DNA of 64,000 nucleotides from Photobacterium angustum (GTDB lineage: Bacteria > Pseudomonadota > Gammaproteobacteria > Enterobacterales > Vibrionaceae). The notes under the pieces are model-generated. The model was not told the origin of the DNA. It saw nothing but the letters and a program-made list of their open reading frames with translations, and did no database searches. Below are positions 1 to 8,512 of the stretch, in pieces (the stretch's first letter is position 1; each line of letters begins with the position of its first letter). The translations under genes and the position numbers were made by a program. The stretch covers positions 1,302,001-1,366,000 of the forward strand of contig NZ_MSCJ01000001.1 of NCBI RefSeq assembly GCF_002954615.1, given 5' to 3'.

Positions 1-368
1 ATCAGTCGAACTGACTAATTTGTGTGTTTTTCATGCAAAAAATTCAAAAAAGCTGATAATAAAATCGTCTTTCACTTAAAGATCTACTATTAAGACTAAG
101 CTGTAATAAGGATTTTTATTATAAGTATAGTTTTTTGAATAATCATATTACCTACATGTTAGTAAAAGATTGTTTATAAAATCGATAAAGTGACTGACAC
201 CATATAAGGGATTTCACTACTTAACGATGAAAAATATTACATCTTTGCATTAAATTTAGTGAAAAAACGCTTTAATTTGAAAGACTACAGGTCTATCATG
301 CGCCCTTTATTTTTAAGCCAAAATGTTGGGATTTAACCAAATAATCCCAGGGTGGAGATAACGTAGAA
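1..368. other. Leader region upstream of potA
   Basis: This is an AT-rich stretch without a convincing open frame. Its only clear structure is a hairpin at 327-349 directly before the potA ribosome binding site (GGTGGAG at 351-357). No promoter with both good -35 and -10 boxes stood out. Confidence 0.5.
327..349 (+). promoter_or_regulatory. Hairpin abutting the potA Shine-Dalgarno
   Basis: TGGGATT (327-333) and AATCCCA (343-349) are perfect 7-bp inverted arms around a 9-nt loop. The structure ends one base before the potA Shine-Dalgarno, so it could affect ribosome access. No U tract follows, so it is not a terminator. The regulatory role is inferred. Confidence 0.4.
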
Positions 369-1487
369 TTGAACGCTGAAAAAACATCTCAGAAACCTGT
401 CATTCAGCTGAAGGGTCTTAGCAAAAGCTTTGACGGTAAGCAGATCATTTCAGGTTTGGACCTAAACGTAAACAATGGTGAATTTCTAACCATTCTAGGT
501 CCATCAGGCTGTGGTAAAACCACAGTACTTCGTCTAATTGCTGGATTTGAAACTGCCGATGATGGGCAGATCACTATTGATGGCAAAGATGTTACAGACA
601 TTCCTGCTGAACAACGTCTAGTAAACACGGTGTTTCAGAGTTACGCACTGTTCCCACATATGACAGTGTTTGAGAACGTCGCGTTTGGTTTACGCATGCA
701 AAAAGTACCCGCGAGTGATATTGAACCGCGTGTAATGGAAGCATTGCGTATGGTGCAACTTGAAAAGTTTGCCCCTCGTAAACCTCATCAACTATCAGGT
801 GGTCAGCAACAACGTGTTGCGATTGCTCGAGCTGTTGTAAACAAACCAAAAGTTCTTTTACTTGATGAATCACTGTCTGCACTTGATTACAAATTACGTA
901 AACAAATGCAGCTTGAGTTGAAACAACTACAGCGTAAGTTAGGCATTACCTTTATTTTCGTAACACACGATCAAGAAGAAGCCTTATCTATGTCTGATCG
1001 CATCATTGTTATGCGCGATGGTTACGTTGAGCAAGATGGTTCACCTCGTGAAATTTATGAAGAACCAACTAATTTATTTGTTGCCCACTTTATCGGTGAA
1101 ATCAACGTATTTGATGCAACAGTTAAAGAGCGTTTAGACGAAAAACGTATCATGGCTGATGTTGAAGGTCGCCTCTCATTGATCCACTGTGATTTAGATG
1201 TGACTGTTGGTGATAAGGTTAAAGTATTACTTCGACCTGAAGACATTCTTATCGAAGAGATCCATAACGGTGACGAAACTAACGGCATCGTTGGTTATGT
1301 TCGTGAACGTACCTATAAAGGTATGACATTGGATTCTGTGGTGCAGTTAGAGTCTGGCAAGTCTGTGATGGTTAGCGAATTCTTCAACGAAGATGACCCT
1401 GACGTAGACCACTCTCTTGACCAAAAAGTTGCCATTACTTGGATTGAAAGTTGGGAAGTGGTACTCGCTGATGAGCAAGAAGTTTAA
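369..1487 (+). CDS. potA: Spermidine/putrescine ABC transporter ATPase PotA
   Basis: Cytoplasmic ATPase that energises polyamine import through PotBC. The 372-residue product shows Walker A (GPSGCGKTT, near residue 45), the ABC signature LSGGQQQR, Walker B (LLLDES) and the H-loop (FVTHD), followed by a C-terminal TOBE-like regulatory region with LRPED. It is close to E. coli PotA in sequence and length. The start is a TTG preceded by GGTGGAG at 351-357, and no better start lies nearby. The 3' end overlaps potB by 17 nt, so the genes are one operon and translation is probably coupled. Confidence 0.97.
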   Translation: MNAEKTSQKPVIQLKGLSKSFDGKQIISGLDLNVNNGEFLTILGPSGCGKTTVLRLIAGFETADDGQITIDGKDVTDIPAEQRLVNTVFQSYALFPHMTVFENVAFGLRMQKVPASDIEPRVMEALRMVQLEKFAPRKPHQLSGGQQQRVAIARAVVNKPKVLLLDESLSALDYKLRKQMQLELKQLQRKLGITFIFVTHDQEEALSMSDRIIVMRDGYVEQDGSPREIYEEPTNLFVAHFIGEINVFDATVKERLDEKRIMADVEGRLSLIHCDLDVTVGDKVKVLLRPEDILIEEIHNGDETNGIVGYVRERTYKGMTLDSVVQLESGKSVMVSEFFNEDDPDVDHSLDQKVAITWIESWEVVLADEQEV

Positions 1488-2328
1488 TTTACAGAATTTC
1501 ATTATCGCGTTAGTTGTTAGTTGGTTAGTACTGTTTGTATTTGTACCTAACTTAATGATTATAGGAACCAGTTTCCTAACTCGTGATGATGCAAATCTAA
1601 TCAAAATGGTCTTCACGTTTGATAACTATGAAAGACTGTTTGATCCACTGTACGCAAAAGTACTTTGGCACTCTTTTTACATGGCAATCACAGCAACCAT
1701 TCTGTGTTTAGTAATTGGTTACCCTTTTGCTTATGCCATTGCAAAAATGCCAGAGAAATGGCGTCCATTTATGCTGTTTTTGGTTATCGTACCATTTTGG
1801 ACTAACTCTCTAATTCGTACATATGGCCTTAAACTGATGCTAGGTACGCGTGGTATTTTAAATAACACATTAATGTACCTCGATATTATCGATAAGCCAC
1901 TGCGTATTATGTACACCGAGTACGCAGTAATGATCGGTTTAGTGTATATCTTGCTACCTTTTATGGTGCTACCACTCTACTCCGCTATCGAAAAGCTTGA
2001 TAATAACTATATTGAAGCAGCACGCGACTTGGGCGCAAATAAAGTTCAAACCTTTATTAAAGTGATCTTCCCACTAACCATGCCTGGTGTTATTGCAGGT
2101 TGTTTATTGGTATTACTGCCTGCTCTAGGTATGTTCTATGTTTCTGACCTTTTAGGCGGCGCGAAGAACTTACTGATTGGTAATGTTATTAAGAGTCAGG
2201 TTTTAAACGCGCGAGATTGGCCATTTGGTTCTGCAACAAGTATTGCCCTTACGTTAGCAATGGCAATTATGCTGTATGCCTACTACCGTGCAGGTAAGTT
2301 GCTGAACAAAAAAGTGGAGCTTGAATAA
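1471..2328 (+). CDS. potB: Spermidine/putrescine ABC transporter permease PotB
   Basis: Inner-membrane permease, 285 residues, with about six transmembrane segments and the EAA loop ([14 protein letters not shown]) that docks on PotA. The open frame extends upstream to 1417, but the ATG at 1471 (MSKKFNL) matches the N-terminus of E. coli PotB and sits in the normal place at the end of potA, so I chose it. Its stop shares a base with the potC start (TAATG), which indicates translational coupling. Confidence 0.96.
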   Translation: MSKKFNLQNFIIALVVSWLVLFVFVPNLMIIGTSFLTRDDANLIKMVFTFDNYERLFDPLYAKVLWHSFYMAITATILCLVIGYPFAYAIAKMPEKWRPFMLFLVIVPFWTNSLIRTYGLKLMLGTRGILNNTLMYLDIIDKPLRIMYTEYAVMIGLVYILLPFMVLPLYSAIEKLDNNYIEAARDLGANKVQTFIKVIFPLTMPGVIAGCLLVLLPALGMFYVSDLLGGAKNLLIGNVIKSQVLNARDWPFGSATSIALTLAMAIMLYAYYRAGKLLNKKVELE

Positions 2329-3098
2329 TGGGACGCTTGTTTAAATTTAGCTTTATGTCAGTGGTATATGCATTTTTATATACCCCTATCATTATCCTGA
2401 TTGTTAACTCATTCAACGAAAGCAAATTCGGTATGAAATGGGGTGGCTTTACTACTAAATGGTATGAGCAACTGGTTAACAATGACAGTTTAATGCAAGC
2501 GGCAGGACACTCGATCACTATCGCAGTGTTCTCTGCAACAGCAGCATCCCTCATTGGTAGTTTAACGGCCGTTGCTCTGTTTCGTTATAACTTTAAAGGT
2601 AAGAAGTTTGTATCAGGTATGCTATTTCTCGTTATGATGTCTCCAGACATCGTAATGGCAATCTCGCTACTTGCACTGTTCTTACTACTGGGTGCTAACT
2701 TAGGCTTCTTAACGCTATTGCTTTCTCATATCACATTCTGTTTACCTTTTGTTGTTGTAACAGTCTACAGCCGATTAAAAGGCTTTGATGTGAAAATGCT
2801 TGAAGCAGCACGTGACTTGGGCGCTAGTGAGTGGGTTATCTTAAAGCAGATTATCCTACCATTGGCTAAACCCGCAGTTGCTGCTGGCTGGCTACTAAGC
2901 TTCACCCTATCGCTAGATGATGTAATTGTAAGCTCGTTCGTAACGGGTCCAACTTACGAAATCTTACCATTGAAGATTTACTCAATGGTTAAGGTCGGTA
3001 TTTCACCTGAGGTGAACGCCCTAGCGACAGTGATGTTGATTGTTTCTCTTGTTCTGGTTATTTGTTCACAATTACTGGCTCGAGACAAAATAAAGTAA
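2328..3098 (+). CDS. potC: Spermidine/putrescine ABC transporter permease PotC
   Basis: Second permease half of the polyamine importer, 256 residues, membrane-spanning, with the EAA loop [14 protein letters not shown]. It pairs with PotB in the inner membrane and with PotA on the cytoplasmic face. It overlaps potB by one base. A strong intrinsic terminator follows within 25 nt, so the two downstream potD genes must have their own promoters or rely on read-through. Confidence 0.96.
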   Translation: MGRLFKFSFMSVVYAFLYTPIIILIVNSFNESKFGMKWGGFTTKWYEQLVNNDSLMQAAGHSITIAVFSATAASLIGSLTAVALFRYNFKGKKFVSGMLFLVMMSPDIVMAISLLALFLLLGANLGFLTLLLSHITFCLPFVVVTVYSRLKGFDVKMLEAARDLGASEWVILKQIILPLAKPAVAAGWLLSFTLSLDDVIVSSFVTGPTYEILPLKIYSMVKVGISPEVNALATVMLIVSLVLVICSQLLARDKIK

Positions 3099-3120
3099 GC
3101 ATCAACAACAGCTCATACTA

Positions 3121-3154
3121 AATGGCTAACTGTATTCAGTTAGCCATTTTTTTT
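3121..3154 (+). terminator. Intrinsic terminator after potC
   Basis: A perfect 10-bp stem (3121-3130 with 3139-3148), an 8-nt loop and a run of T. It separates potABC from the potD genes. Confidence 0.9.
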
Positions 3155-3282
3155 ACTTATGATTCAATGACCTTTAAACATATTCCCCTGTAACATTTTT
3201 AAACACTTTTTTGCTATCTAAAAACGGAAACTTGCTCTAAATTTCGGCCACTTTTTATCGCATTCACTACGAAGACACTCGA

Positions 3283-4320
3283 ATGAAAAAATGGTCATCT
3301 CTTGTTATTAGTACAGCCCTACTTTCAGCAAGTTTTAATGCTTTTGCTTCAGAAGAAGAGAAAGACAAACAGTTAGTATTTATGAACTGGGGGCCGTATA
3401 TCTCTACTGAGCTTCGTGAACAATTCACGAAAGAGACAGGTATTAAAGTGATCTACTCGACTTACGAGTCGAATGAAACCATGTATGCAAAACTTCGTGC
3501 CCACCCTGAAGGTTACGATCTGGTTGTTCCATCAACTTACTTTGTTGCGAAAATGCGCGATGAAGGTATGTTGCAAAAAATTGATAAATCAAAGCTATCG
3601 AACTTTACTGAACTTGATAAGAACTACTTAGATAAACCTTTTGATCCAAATAACGATTACTCAATCCCACACGTAATCGCAATGACAGGTCTTGCGGTTA
3701 ATACTGATATGTATGATCCAGAAGATTTCGACAGCTGGGCAGACTTATGGAATCCTGAGCTTAAAGGTCAATTAATGCTAATGGACGACACTCGCGAAGT
3801 CTTCCATATTGCATTACGTAAGCTAGGTTACTCTGGCAACACCACTAACCCAAAAGAAATTGACGAAGCAAAAGCAGAGCTTGAGAAACTAATGCCAAAC
3901 GTACTGGTATTTAACTCAGACAACCCTGCTGCGCCTTATCTTGCCGGCGAAGTGGGTCTAGGTATGCTGTGGAATGGTTCAGCAGCTGCTGCACAGAAAG
4001 AAGGTTTACCAATTAAACTTGTTTGGCCAAAAGAAGGCGGGATTTTCTGGGTTGATAGTTTAGCAATAGCTAAAAACGCAAAGAATGTAGAAGCAGCACA
4101 TAAGATGATCGACTTCCTACTTCGCCCAGATATTGCCGCTCAAATTTCAGAGCAAACTGGTTACCTCACGGCAGTAGAAAAATCTAACGCTAAATATAAA
4201 GATGACCCAACTTTATTCCCGCCACAAGCTGATTTAGATCGTGGTGAGTGGCAAGATTCAGTCGGTGACATGAATATCCGTTACGAAAATTATTTCCTTG
4301 AATTAAAAGCGGATCAATAA
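3283..4320 (+). CDS. potD: Polyamine-binding periplasmic protein PotD (first paralogue)
   Basis: Substrate-binding protein of the polyamine importer, 345 residues, exported by a Sec signal peptide (MKKWSSLV to AFAS, about residues 1-22). The PotD/PotF fold is recognisable from YISTELREQF, YDLVVPSTY and the C-terminal YFLELKADQ. It is closely similar to the second PotD encoded downstream, and both have MKKW starts. Two adjacent potD genes after potABC is, as I recall, also the arrangement in Vibrio cholerae. Which paralogue prefers spermidine, norspermidine or putrescine cannot be told from sequence alone. Confidence 0.93.
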   Translation: MKKWSSLVISTALLSASFNAFASEEEKDKQLVFMNWGPYISTELREQFTKETGIKVIYSTYESNETMYAKLRAHPEGYDLVVPSTYFVAKMRDEGMLQKIDKSKLSNFTELDKNYLDKPFDPNNDYSIPHVIAMTGLAVNTDMYDPEDFDSWADLWNPELKGQLMLMDDTREVFHIALRKLGYSGNTTNPKEIDEAKAELEKLMPNVLVFNSDNPAAPYLAGEVGLGMLWNGSAAAAQKEGLPIKLVWPKEGGIFWVDSLAIAKNAKNVEAAHKMIDFLLRPDIAAQISEQTGYLTAVEKSNAKYKDDPTLFPPQADLDRGEWQDSVGDMNIRYENYFLELKADQ

Positions 4321-4329
4321 ACAAATACG

Positions 4330-4353
4330 AAGCTGCCATCGGCAGCTTTTTTT
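4330..4353 (+). terminator. Intrinsic terminator after first potD
   Basis: AAGCTGCC / GGCAGCTT stem with a 3-nt loop followed by seven T. Confidence 0.9.
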
Positions 4354-4494
4354 ATATTTGGTATTTATTAACAAACATGGTTAGTTGTGTTCTTTTCTAA
4401 GGTTTTACTTATCATGTTTGTTATTAATCAATACGATAGCGGAATTTAACAGACAAATTTCTGTTGTTTTGTGATGCGGTCGACGAATATTCTC

Positions 4495-4503
4495 TGCTAT
4501 AAT
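4495..4503 (+). promoter_or_regulatory. Extended -10 promoter candidate for second potD
   Basis: TGCTATAAT is a perfect extended -10 element. The -35 position 17 bp upstream is poor, as is usual for extended -10 promoters. A start site near 4510 would give a leader of about 115 nt containing a 15-codon open frame and a small hairpin. Confidence 0.5.
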
Positions 4504-4514
4504 AACTCTGTTTT

Positions 4515-4562
4515 ATGACCAACAACTGTTTATGCATGTCTAATGCGTTGACAACCAATTAG
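4515..4562 (+). other. Possible 15-codon leader ORF upstream of second potD
   Basis: ATG at 4515 to TAG at 4560-4562 encodes MTNNCLCMSNALTTN. It begins about 5 nt after the predicted transcription start and has no clear Shine-Dalgarno, so it would be nearly leaderless. A 6-bp hairpin with a CAAT loop (4567-4582) follows at once. A role in polyamine-responsive control is speculation. Confidence 0.2.
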
Positions 4563-4624
4563 GAGAAGCGGTCAATACCGCTAGAGAACACTCTCGATAT
4601 CCTGTTTAGTTAGGAGCTAACACA

Positions 4625-5680
4625 ATGAAAAAATGGTCTTTATTAATGGCCGGTGCTGCATGTGCAATGTCAATGTTTTCGAACGTTGCGACTGCTGATG
4701 ATAACAATAAATCTAATGAGCTGTACTTTTACAACTGGTCTGAATACATCCCATCAGATGTTTTAGAAGAGTTTACAAAAGAAACAGGCATTAAAGTTAT
4801 TTATTCGACTTACGAGTCGAATGAGACGATGTACGCCAAGCTAAAGACCTACGATAAAGGTTATGACCTTGTCGTTCCTTCTACTTACTACGTAGCAAAA
4901 ATGCGTAAAGAAGGTATGCTTCAAAAAATCGACCATTCGAAAATTCCAAACTTCGCAGGTCTTGATCCTAACTTTTTAAATAAACCTTTTGATCCTAACA
5001 ACGACTACTCTATTCCATACATTTGGGGTGCGACTGGTATCGGTGTTAACACTGACATGATCGATAAATCAAAAATCACAAGCTGGGCTGATTTATGGGA
5101 TCCGAAGTGGCAAGGTCAGTTAATGATGATGGATGATGCGCGTGAAGTGTTCCACGTAGCGCTACGCAAGCTTGGTTATTCTGGTAACACTGAAGATCCT
5201 AAGCAAATTAAAGCAGCATATGAAGAGTTGAAGAAACTAATGCCAAACGTATTGGTATTTAACTCAGACTACCCTGCTAACCCATACATGGCTGGTGAAA
5301 CATCACTTGGTATGCTTTGGAACGGTTCTGCGTACATGGCACGTAAAGATGGCGCACCAATCGATATCGTATGGCCGAAAGAAGGCGCAATCTTCTGGAT
5401 GGATAACATTTCAGTACCAAAGAATGCAAAGAATGTTGATAACGCGTACAAGATGATCAACTTCCTACTTCGTCCTGATATTGCAGCTAAGATCGCATTA
5501 CAAATTGGTTACCCAACACCGGTTGCTGCTGCTAAGAAGTTACTTCCAGCAGACTTTGTTAACGATCCAAGCATTTACCCACCACAATCTGTAATGGATG
5601 CTGGTGAATGGCAGAACAGCGTTGGTCCTATGACTGAAGTTTACGAAGAGTACTTCCAAAAGCTGAAAGCTGGCGAATAA
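4625..5680 (+). CDS. potD: Polyamine-binding periplasmic protein PotD (second paralogue)
   Basis: 351-residue periplasmic binding protein with a Sec signal peptide (MKKWSLLM to VATA). It shares long identical stretches with the first PotD, for example KVIYSTYESNETMYAKL. The Shine-Dalgarno TAGGAG lies 8-10 nt before the ATG. It has its own promoter candidate and its own terminator, so it is an independent unit that can be regulated apart from potABC. Its last ~45 codons were copied into the duplicated segment at 6850-6980. In V. cholerae one of the paired PotD proteins has been linked to polyamine control of biofilm; transferring that role here is inference. Confidence 0.94.
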   Translation: MKKWSLLMAGAACAMSMFSNVATADDNNKSNELYFYNWSEYIPSDVLEEFTKETGIKVIYSTYESNETMYAKLKTYDKGYDLVVPSTYYVAKMRKEGMLQKIDHSKIPNFAGLDPNFLNKPFDPNNDYSIPYIWGATGIGVNTDMIDKSKITSWADLWDPKWQGQLMMMDDAREVFHVALRKLGYSGNTEDPKQIKAAYEELKKLMPNVLVFNSDYPANPYMAGETSLGMLWNGSAYMARKDGAPIDIVWPKEGAIFWMDNISVPKNAKNVDNAYKMINFLLRPDIAAKIALQIGYPTPVAAAKKLLPADFVNDPSIYPPQSVMDAGEWQNSVGPMTEVYEEYFQKLKAGE

Positions 5681-5701
5681 TAGTTACTATTAACTAAATT
5701 A

Positions 5702-5730
5702 AAAAAACCGAGCCTAGTGCTCGGTTTTTT
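5702..5730 (+). terminator. Intrinsic terminator after second potD
   Basis: CCGAGC / GCTCGG stem flanked by A and T runs. The whole element is missing from the corresponding place in duplication unit 2. Confidence 0.9.
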
Positions 5731-5865
5731 ATTATCAATCACTTACGAATTAACATTAATGCGCATTAACCATTCATGAACTGTAACATTTCATTCATAC
5801 AGTAATGATTCAGTTTACTTATATATTCTATAACAACCATTTCAGATATAAGTTATAAGATTATA

Positions 5866-6312
5866 ATGTCCAAAAAATTAAAAGCGCTAATCCCCGTTTT
5901 ATTCGTATCAACCCTTTCGGCTTGTAGCGCCCCAATGACCCGTGTCGATAAAGAACTCGTCGTTGACATGAAGGGTGTTGATACTGCTCAATATCAAAAA
6001 GATTACGATTACTGCAACCATTTTGCTGATAGTGTTACAACACCTGAAATGACGTCAGCAACAAAAAAGAGAGATGTAGTAATTGGCACTCTAGCAGGTG
6101 CAACAGCGTTTGGTGCAGGCGCTTACGATTCGGATAATTACGATACGATAAAACACCCAGGAGCTGTGACTGCATTAGGTGCTGTTGTTGGTGCGGCTGG
6201 CGGATACGTAGCGGGCTCTAATGAAGCATCTAAAGATGAAAAACACAAAAAGTCATCCGTGATTCGCCAATGCTTATTACAAAAAGGTTATCACGTTTAC
6301 GATATATCTTAA
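5866..6312 (+). CDS. Glycine-zipper lipoprotein, copy 1
   Basis: 148-residue predicted lipoprotein of unknown function. A type II signal peptide ends in the lipobox LSAC (Cys near residue 20), so the mature protein should be anchored in the outer membrane. A central Gly/Ala-rich section (GTLAGATAFGAGAY, ALGAVVGAAGGYVAG) resembles glycine-zipper modules. The C-terminus carries a conserved Cys (RQCLLQKGYHVYDIS). A second copy follows at 7120. It converges on the truncated cobB and shares a palindromic terminator with it. Confidence 0.85.
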   Translation: MSKKLKALIPVLFVSTLSACSAPMTRVDKELVVDMKGVDTAQYQKDYDYCNHFADSVTTPEMTSATKKRDVVIGTLAGATAFGAGAYDSDNYDTIKHPGAVTALGAVVGAAGGYVAGSNEASKDEKHKKSSVIRQCLLQKGYHVYDIS

Positions 6313-6348
6313 TTAGTCGATAAAGATATTCACTTTTTGTTCTCATAA

Positions 6349-6377
6349 CAAAAAAGCCTCAAATTTGAGGCTTTCTT
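6349..6377. terminator. Bidirectional terminator, unit 1
   Basis: AAAGCCTCAAATTTGAGGCTTT (6353-6374, a 22-nt palindrome) lies between the convergent lipoprotein and truncated cobB genes. An identical copy is at 7627-7655. Confidence 0.85.
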
Positions 6378-6378
6378 A

Positions 6379-6837
6379 TTAAGCAGATAATATTTCTTCT
6401 ACATAAGCTGGCACTAATTCAGAAGCTTTACCATAGCGTTTCTCTTCAAATTCGTTTTCTACGTTGCTTGGCTCAAGGTTTAATTCAATCGTATGAGCGC
6501 CCTGTAAAGCAGCCTCATGTACAAATCCTGCCGCTGGATATACATTGCCAGATGTACCTATAGAAATGAATAAATCAGCCTTCACAATCGCATCATGAAT
6601 TCTATCCATTCCTATTGGCATCTCACCGAACCATACAATATCTGGACGCATCGGTGCAGGAATTTGACAACAATGACAATGCTCACTGGTCGTTAAATCA
6701 CCGTGCCATTCAACTGTTTGTCCTGATTCACAGCATCGTGCTTTTAATAGCTCTCCATGCATATGAAGACATTTTTACTCCCAGTTCTCTCATGCAAATT
6801 ATCAATGTTTTGCGTAACAATGGTCACGTTACCATCT
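6379..6837 (-). pseudogene. cobB: 5'-truncated cobB copy
   Basis: This reproduces the 3' part of the intact cobB at 7657-8370, beginning at the codon for Asp86. It lacks the N-terminal NAD-binding GAGIS segment and any start region. It also carries a 1-nt deletion near 6766 (ATGAAGACAT instead of ATGAATGACAT) that breaks the frame in the HMHG catalytic region. Downstream of that change it is identical to the intact gene. It cannot encode an active sirtuin. Confidence 0.92.
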
Positions 6838-6849
6838 TAATTATTTAGC

Positions 6850-7083
6850 CGAACAATTTTTGCTAACGATCCAAACATCTACCCACTACAGTCTGTAATG
6901 GATGCTGGTGAATGGCAAAACAGTGTTGGTCCTGTGGCTAAAGTGCACGAAGAGTACTTACAAAAGCTTAAATCTGGCGAACAATTATTATCAATCACTA
7001 CCGAATTCATAACAATTAATACTCATCAATCGTTCTTTGTAACATTTTATTCATACAGGTTGGATTCAGAAGTATACCTATAG
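6850..7083 (+). pseudogene. potD: potD 3'-end fragment
   Basis: Codons from about 6862 to 6980 match the last 40 residues of the second PotD (NDPNIYPLQSVMDAGEWQNS and onwards). The original stop codon and the following terminator have been removed by a deletion of about 50 bp, so the frame runs on into non-homologous sequence to a stop at 7081-7083. There is no signal peptide or substrate-binding part. It is a by-product of the tandem duplication and not a gene. Confidence 0.9.
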
Positions 7084-7119
7084 GCTATAACAACAGTTTA
7101 AGATAACCCTTGTAAGACT

Positions 7120-7590
7120 ATGAGATCCTTTAAATTCAATGTTTTAATCCCTGTTTTATTTGTTTCAACTCTTTCAGCTTGTAGTGCTCCATTGACCCCT
7201 GTCGATAAAGAGCTTGTCGTTGACATGAATGGTGTCGATACAGCTCAATATCAAAAAGATTACGATTACTGCAACCGTTTTGCTGATAGTGTTATAACAC
7301 CTAAAATGACAGCAGCAACACAAAAGAGAAATGTAATAATAGGTACTCTAGCAGGCGCATCAGCGTTTGGTACATCTGATATCGATTCGCGTGATCACTT
7401 AACGTATGGTACATCTGATATCGATTCGATTGATCCCGTAACAGAGACTGTAGTAGGTGCTGCTGTTGGTGCAGCTAGCGGGTACATAGTAGGAAATAAT
7501 GTAGCAGCAAAAGACGAAAAACACAAAAAGTCATCCGTGATTCGCCAATGCTTATTACAAAAAGGTTATCACGTTTACGATATATCTTAA
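7120..7590 (+). CDS. Glycine-zipper lipoprotein, copy 2
   Basis: 156-residue paralogue of the lipoprotein at 5866, with the same lipobox (LSAC) and an identical C-terminal 23 residues. It differs in the middle: a short internal duplication gives GTSDIDS twice (nucleotides about 7370-7432), and the glycine-zipper is less regular. Function is unknown. The 3' end is identical in DNA to copy 1, but the 5' half is not, so the pair seems to have been homogenised only in part. Confidence 0.83.
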   Translation: MRSFKFNVLIPVLFVSTLSACSAPLTPVDKELVVDMNGVDTAQYQKDYDYCNRFADSVITPKMTAATQKRNVIIGTLAGASAFGTSDIDSRDHLTYGTSDIDSIDPVTETVVGAAVGAASGYIVGNNVAAKDEKHKKSSVIRQCLLQKGYHVYDIS

Positions 7591-7626
7591 TTAGTCGATA
7601 AAGATATTCACTTTTTGTTCTCATAA

Positions 7627-7655
7627 CAAAAAAGCCTCAAATTTGAGGCTTTCTT
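7627..7655. terminator. Bidirectional terminator, unit 2
   Basis: Identical to the palindrome at 6349-6377. It serves the convergent lipoprotein copy 2 and the intact cobB. Confidence 0.85.
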
Positions 7656-7656
7656 A

Positions 7657-8370
7657 TTAAGCAGATAATATTTCTTCTACATAAGCTGGCACTAATTCAG
7701 AAGCTTTACCATAGCGTTTCTCTTCAAATTCGTTTTCTACGTTGCTTGGCTCAAGGTTTAATTCAATCGTATGAGCGCCCTGTAAAGCAGCCTCATGTAC
7801 AAATCCTGCCGCTGGATATACATTGCCAGATGTACCTATAGAAATGAATAAATCAGCCTTCACAATCGCATCATGAATTCTATCCATTCCTATTGGCATC
7901 TCACCGAACCATACAATATCTGGACGCATCGGTGCAGGAATTTGACAACAATGACAATGCTCACTGGTCGTTAAATCACCGTGCCATTCAACTGTTTGTC
8001 CTGATTCACAGCATCGTGCTTTTAATAGCTCTCCATGCATATGAATGACATTTTTACTCCCAGCTCTCTCATGCAAATTATCAATGTTTTGCGTAACAAT
8101 GGTCACGTTACCATCTAATTCTTGTTCAAGCTTAGCAAGTGCAATATGTGCAGCATTTGGGGCTACAGAGCCATTCTCGATCTGAGATCGACGAGCATTA
8201 TAAAAACGTTGCACAAGCTCAGGGTCACGTAAATATCCTTCTGGTGTTGCAACATCTTCAACACGATGTTCTTCCCATAAGCCATCAGCGGCACGGAAAG
8301 TTCGGATGCCCGATTCAGCCGAGATACCTGCACCCGTAAGTACAACGATATTTTTGTAGGGGAAAAGCAT
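7657..8370 (-). CDS. cobB: NAD-dependent protein deacylase CobB (sirtuin)
   Basis: Cytoplasmic sirtuin that removes acyl groups from lysines using NAD. The 237-residue product has the GAGIS motif (13-17), QNID (94-97), the catalytic His in HMHG (His112) and a Cys-rich zinc site (Cys120/121 and Cys139/141/142). Tyr57 and Arg60 (FYNAR) match the Tyr-x-x-Arg pair that marks class III, desuccinylase-capable sirtuins. AAAGGAT precedes the ATG. It is the only intact copy, next to a truncated duplicate. It is shorter than E. coli CobB, lacking that protein's N-terminal extension. Confidence 0.95.
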   Translation of the reverse strand: MLFPYKNIVVLTGAGISAESGIRTFRAADGLWEEHRVEDVATPEGYLRDPELVQRFYNARRSQIENGSVAPNAAHIALAKLEQELDGNVTIVTQNIDNLHERAGSKNVIHMHGELLKARCCESGQTVEWHGDLTTSEHCHCCQIPAPMRPDIVWFGEMPIGMDRIHDAIVKADLFISIGTSGNVYPAAGFVHEAALQGAHTIELNLEPSNVENEFEEKRYGKASELVPAYVEEILSA

Positions 8371-8512
8371 ATGAACATCCTTTATTTCGGTATTTATAGT
8401 GCCTTTATAGCACTGAAATACATAGAATTTAACCCTAACAATCTAGGTTCTTAATTATGCGTGATTTCGCCCTACAAAACCGTGTAATAGAACTATCATT
8501 GTCAGTTATAAA

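Larger units (their letters stand above)
5545..6837. repeat. Tandem duplication, unit 1 (potD 3' end, lipoprotein, partial cobB)
   Basis: This segment matches 6850-8116 in order and orientation. Unit 1 has the intact potD end but a cobB lacking its first ~85 codons. From about 6238 to 6764 the two units are identical by eye, whereas the potD and 5' lipoprotein parts have clearly diverged. The junction between units lies at 6837-6850. Confidence 0.9.
6850..8116. repeat. Tandem duplication, unit 2 (potD 3' end, lipoprotein, cobB)
   Basis: Second unit of the imperfect tandem duplication; see unit 1 at 5545-6837. It carries the complete cobB rightward of 8116 but only the tail of potD. Its potD and lipoprotein parts are diverged from unit 1, while the last ~530 bp are identical. 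Confidence 0.9.

Noticed and set aside
3283..5680. Two potD genes as part of the same recent duplication as the lipoprotein and cobB
   Set aside because: The potD pair is much more diverged and seems to be an old arrangement of the family, separate from the recent event to its right.
6615..6848. 77-codon plus-strand frame over the truncated cobB
   Set aside because: It lies antisense to the cobB remnant and crosses the duplication junction. No ribosome binding site.
6898..7083. 61-codon open frame as a small gene
   Set aside because: It is the tail of potD carried along in the duplication, followed by sequence that is open by chance.
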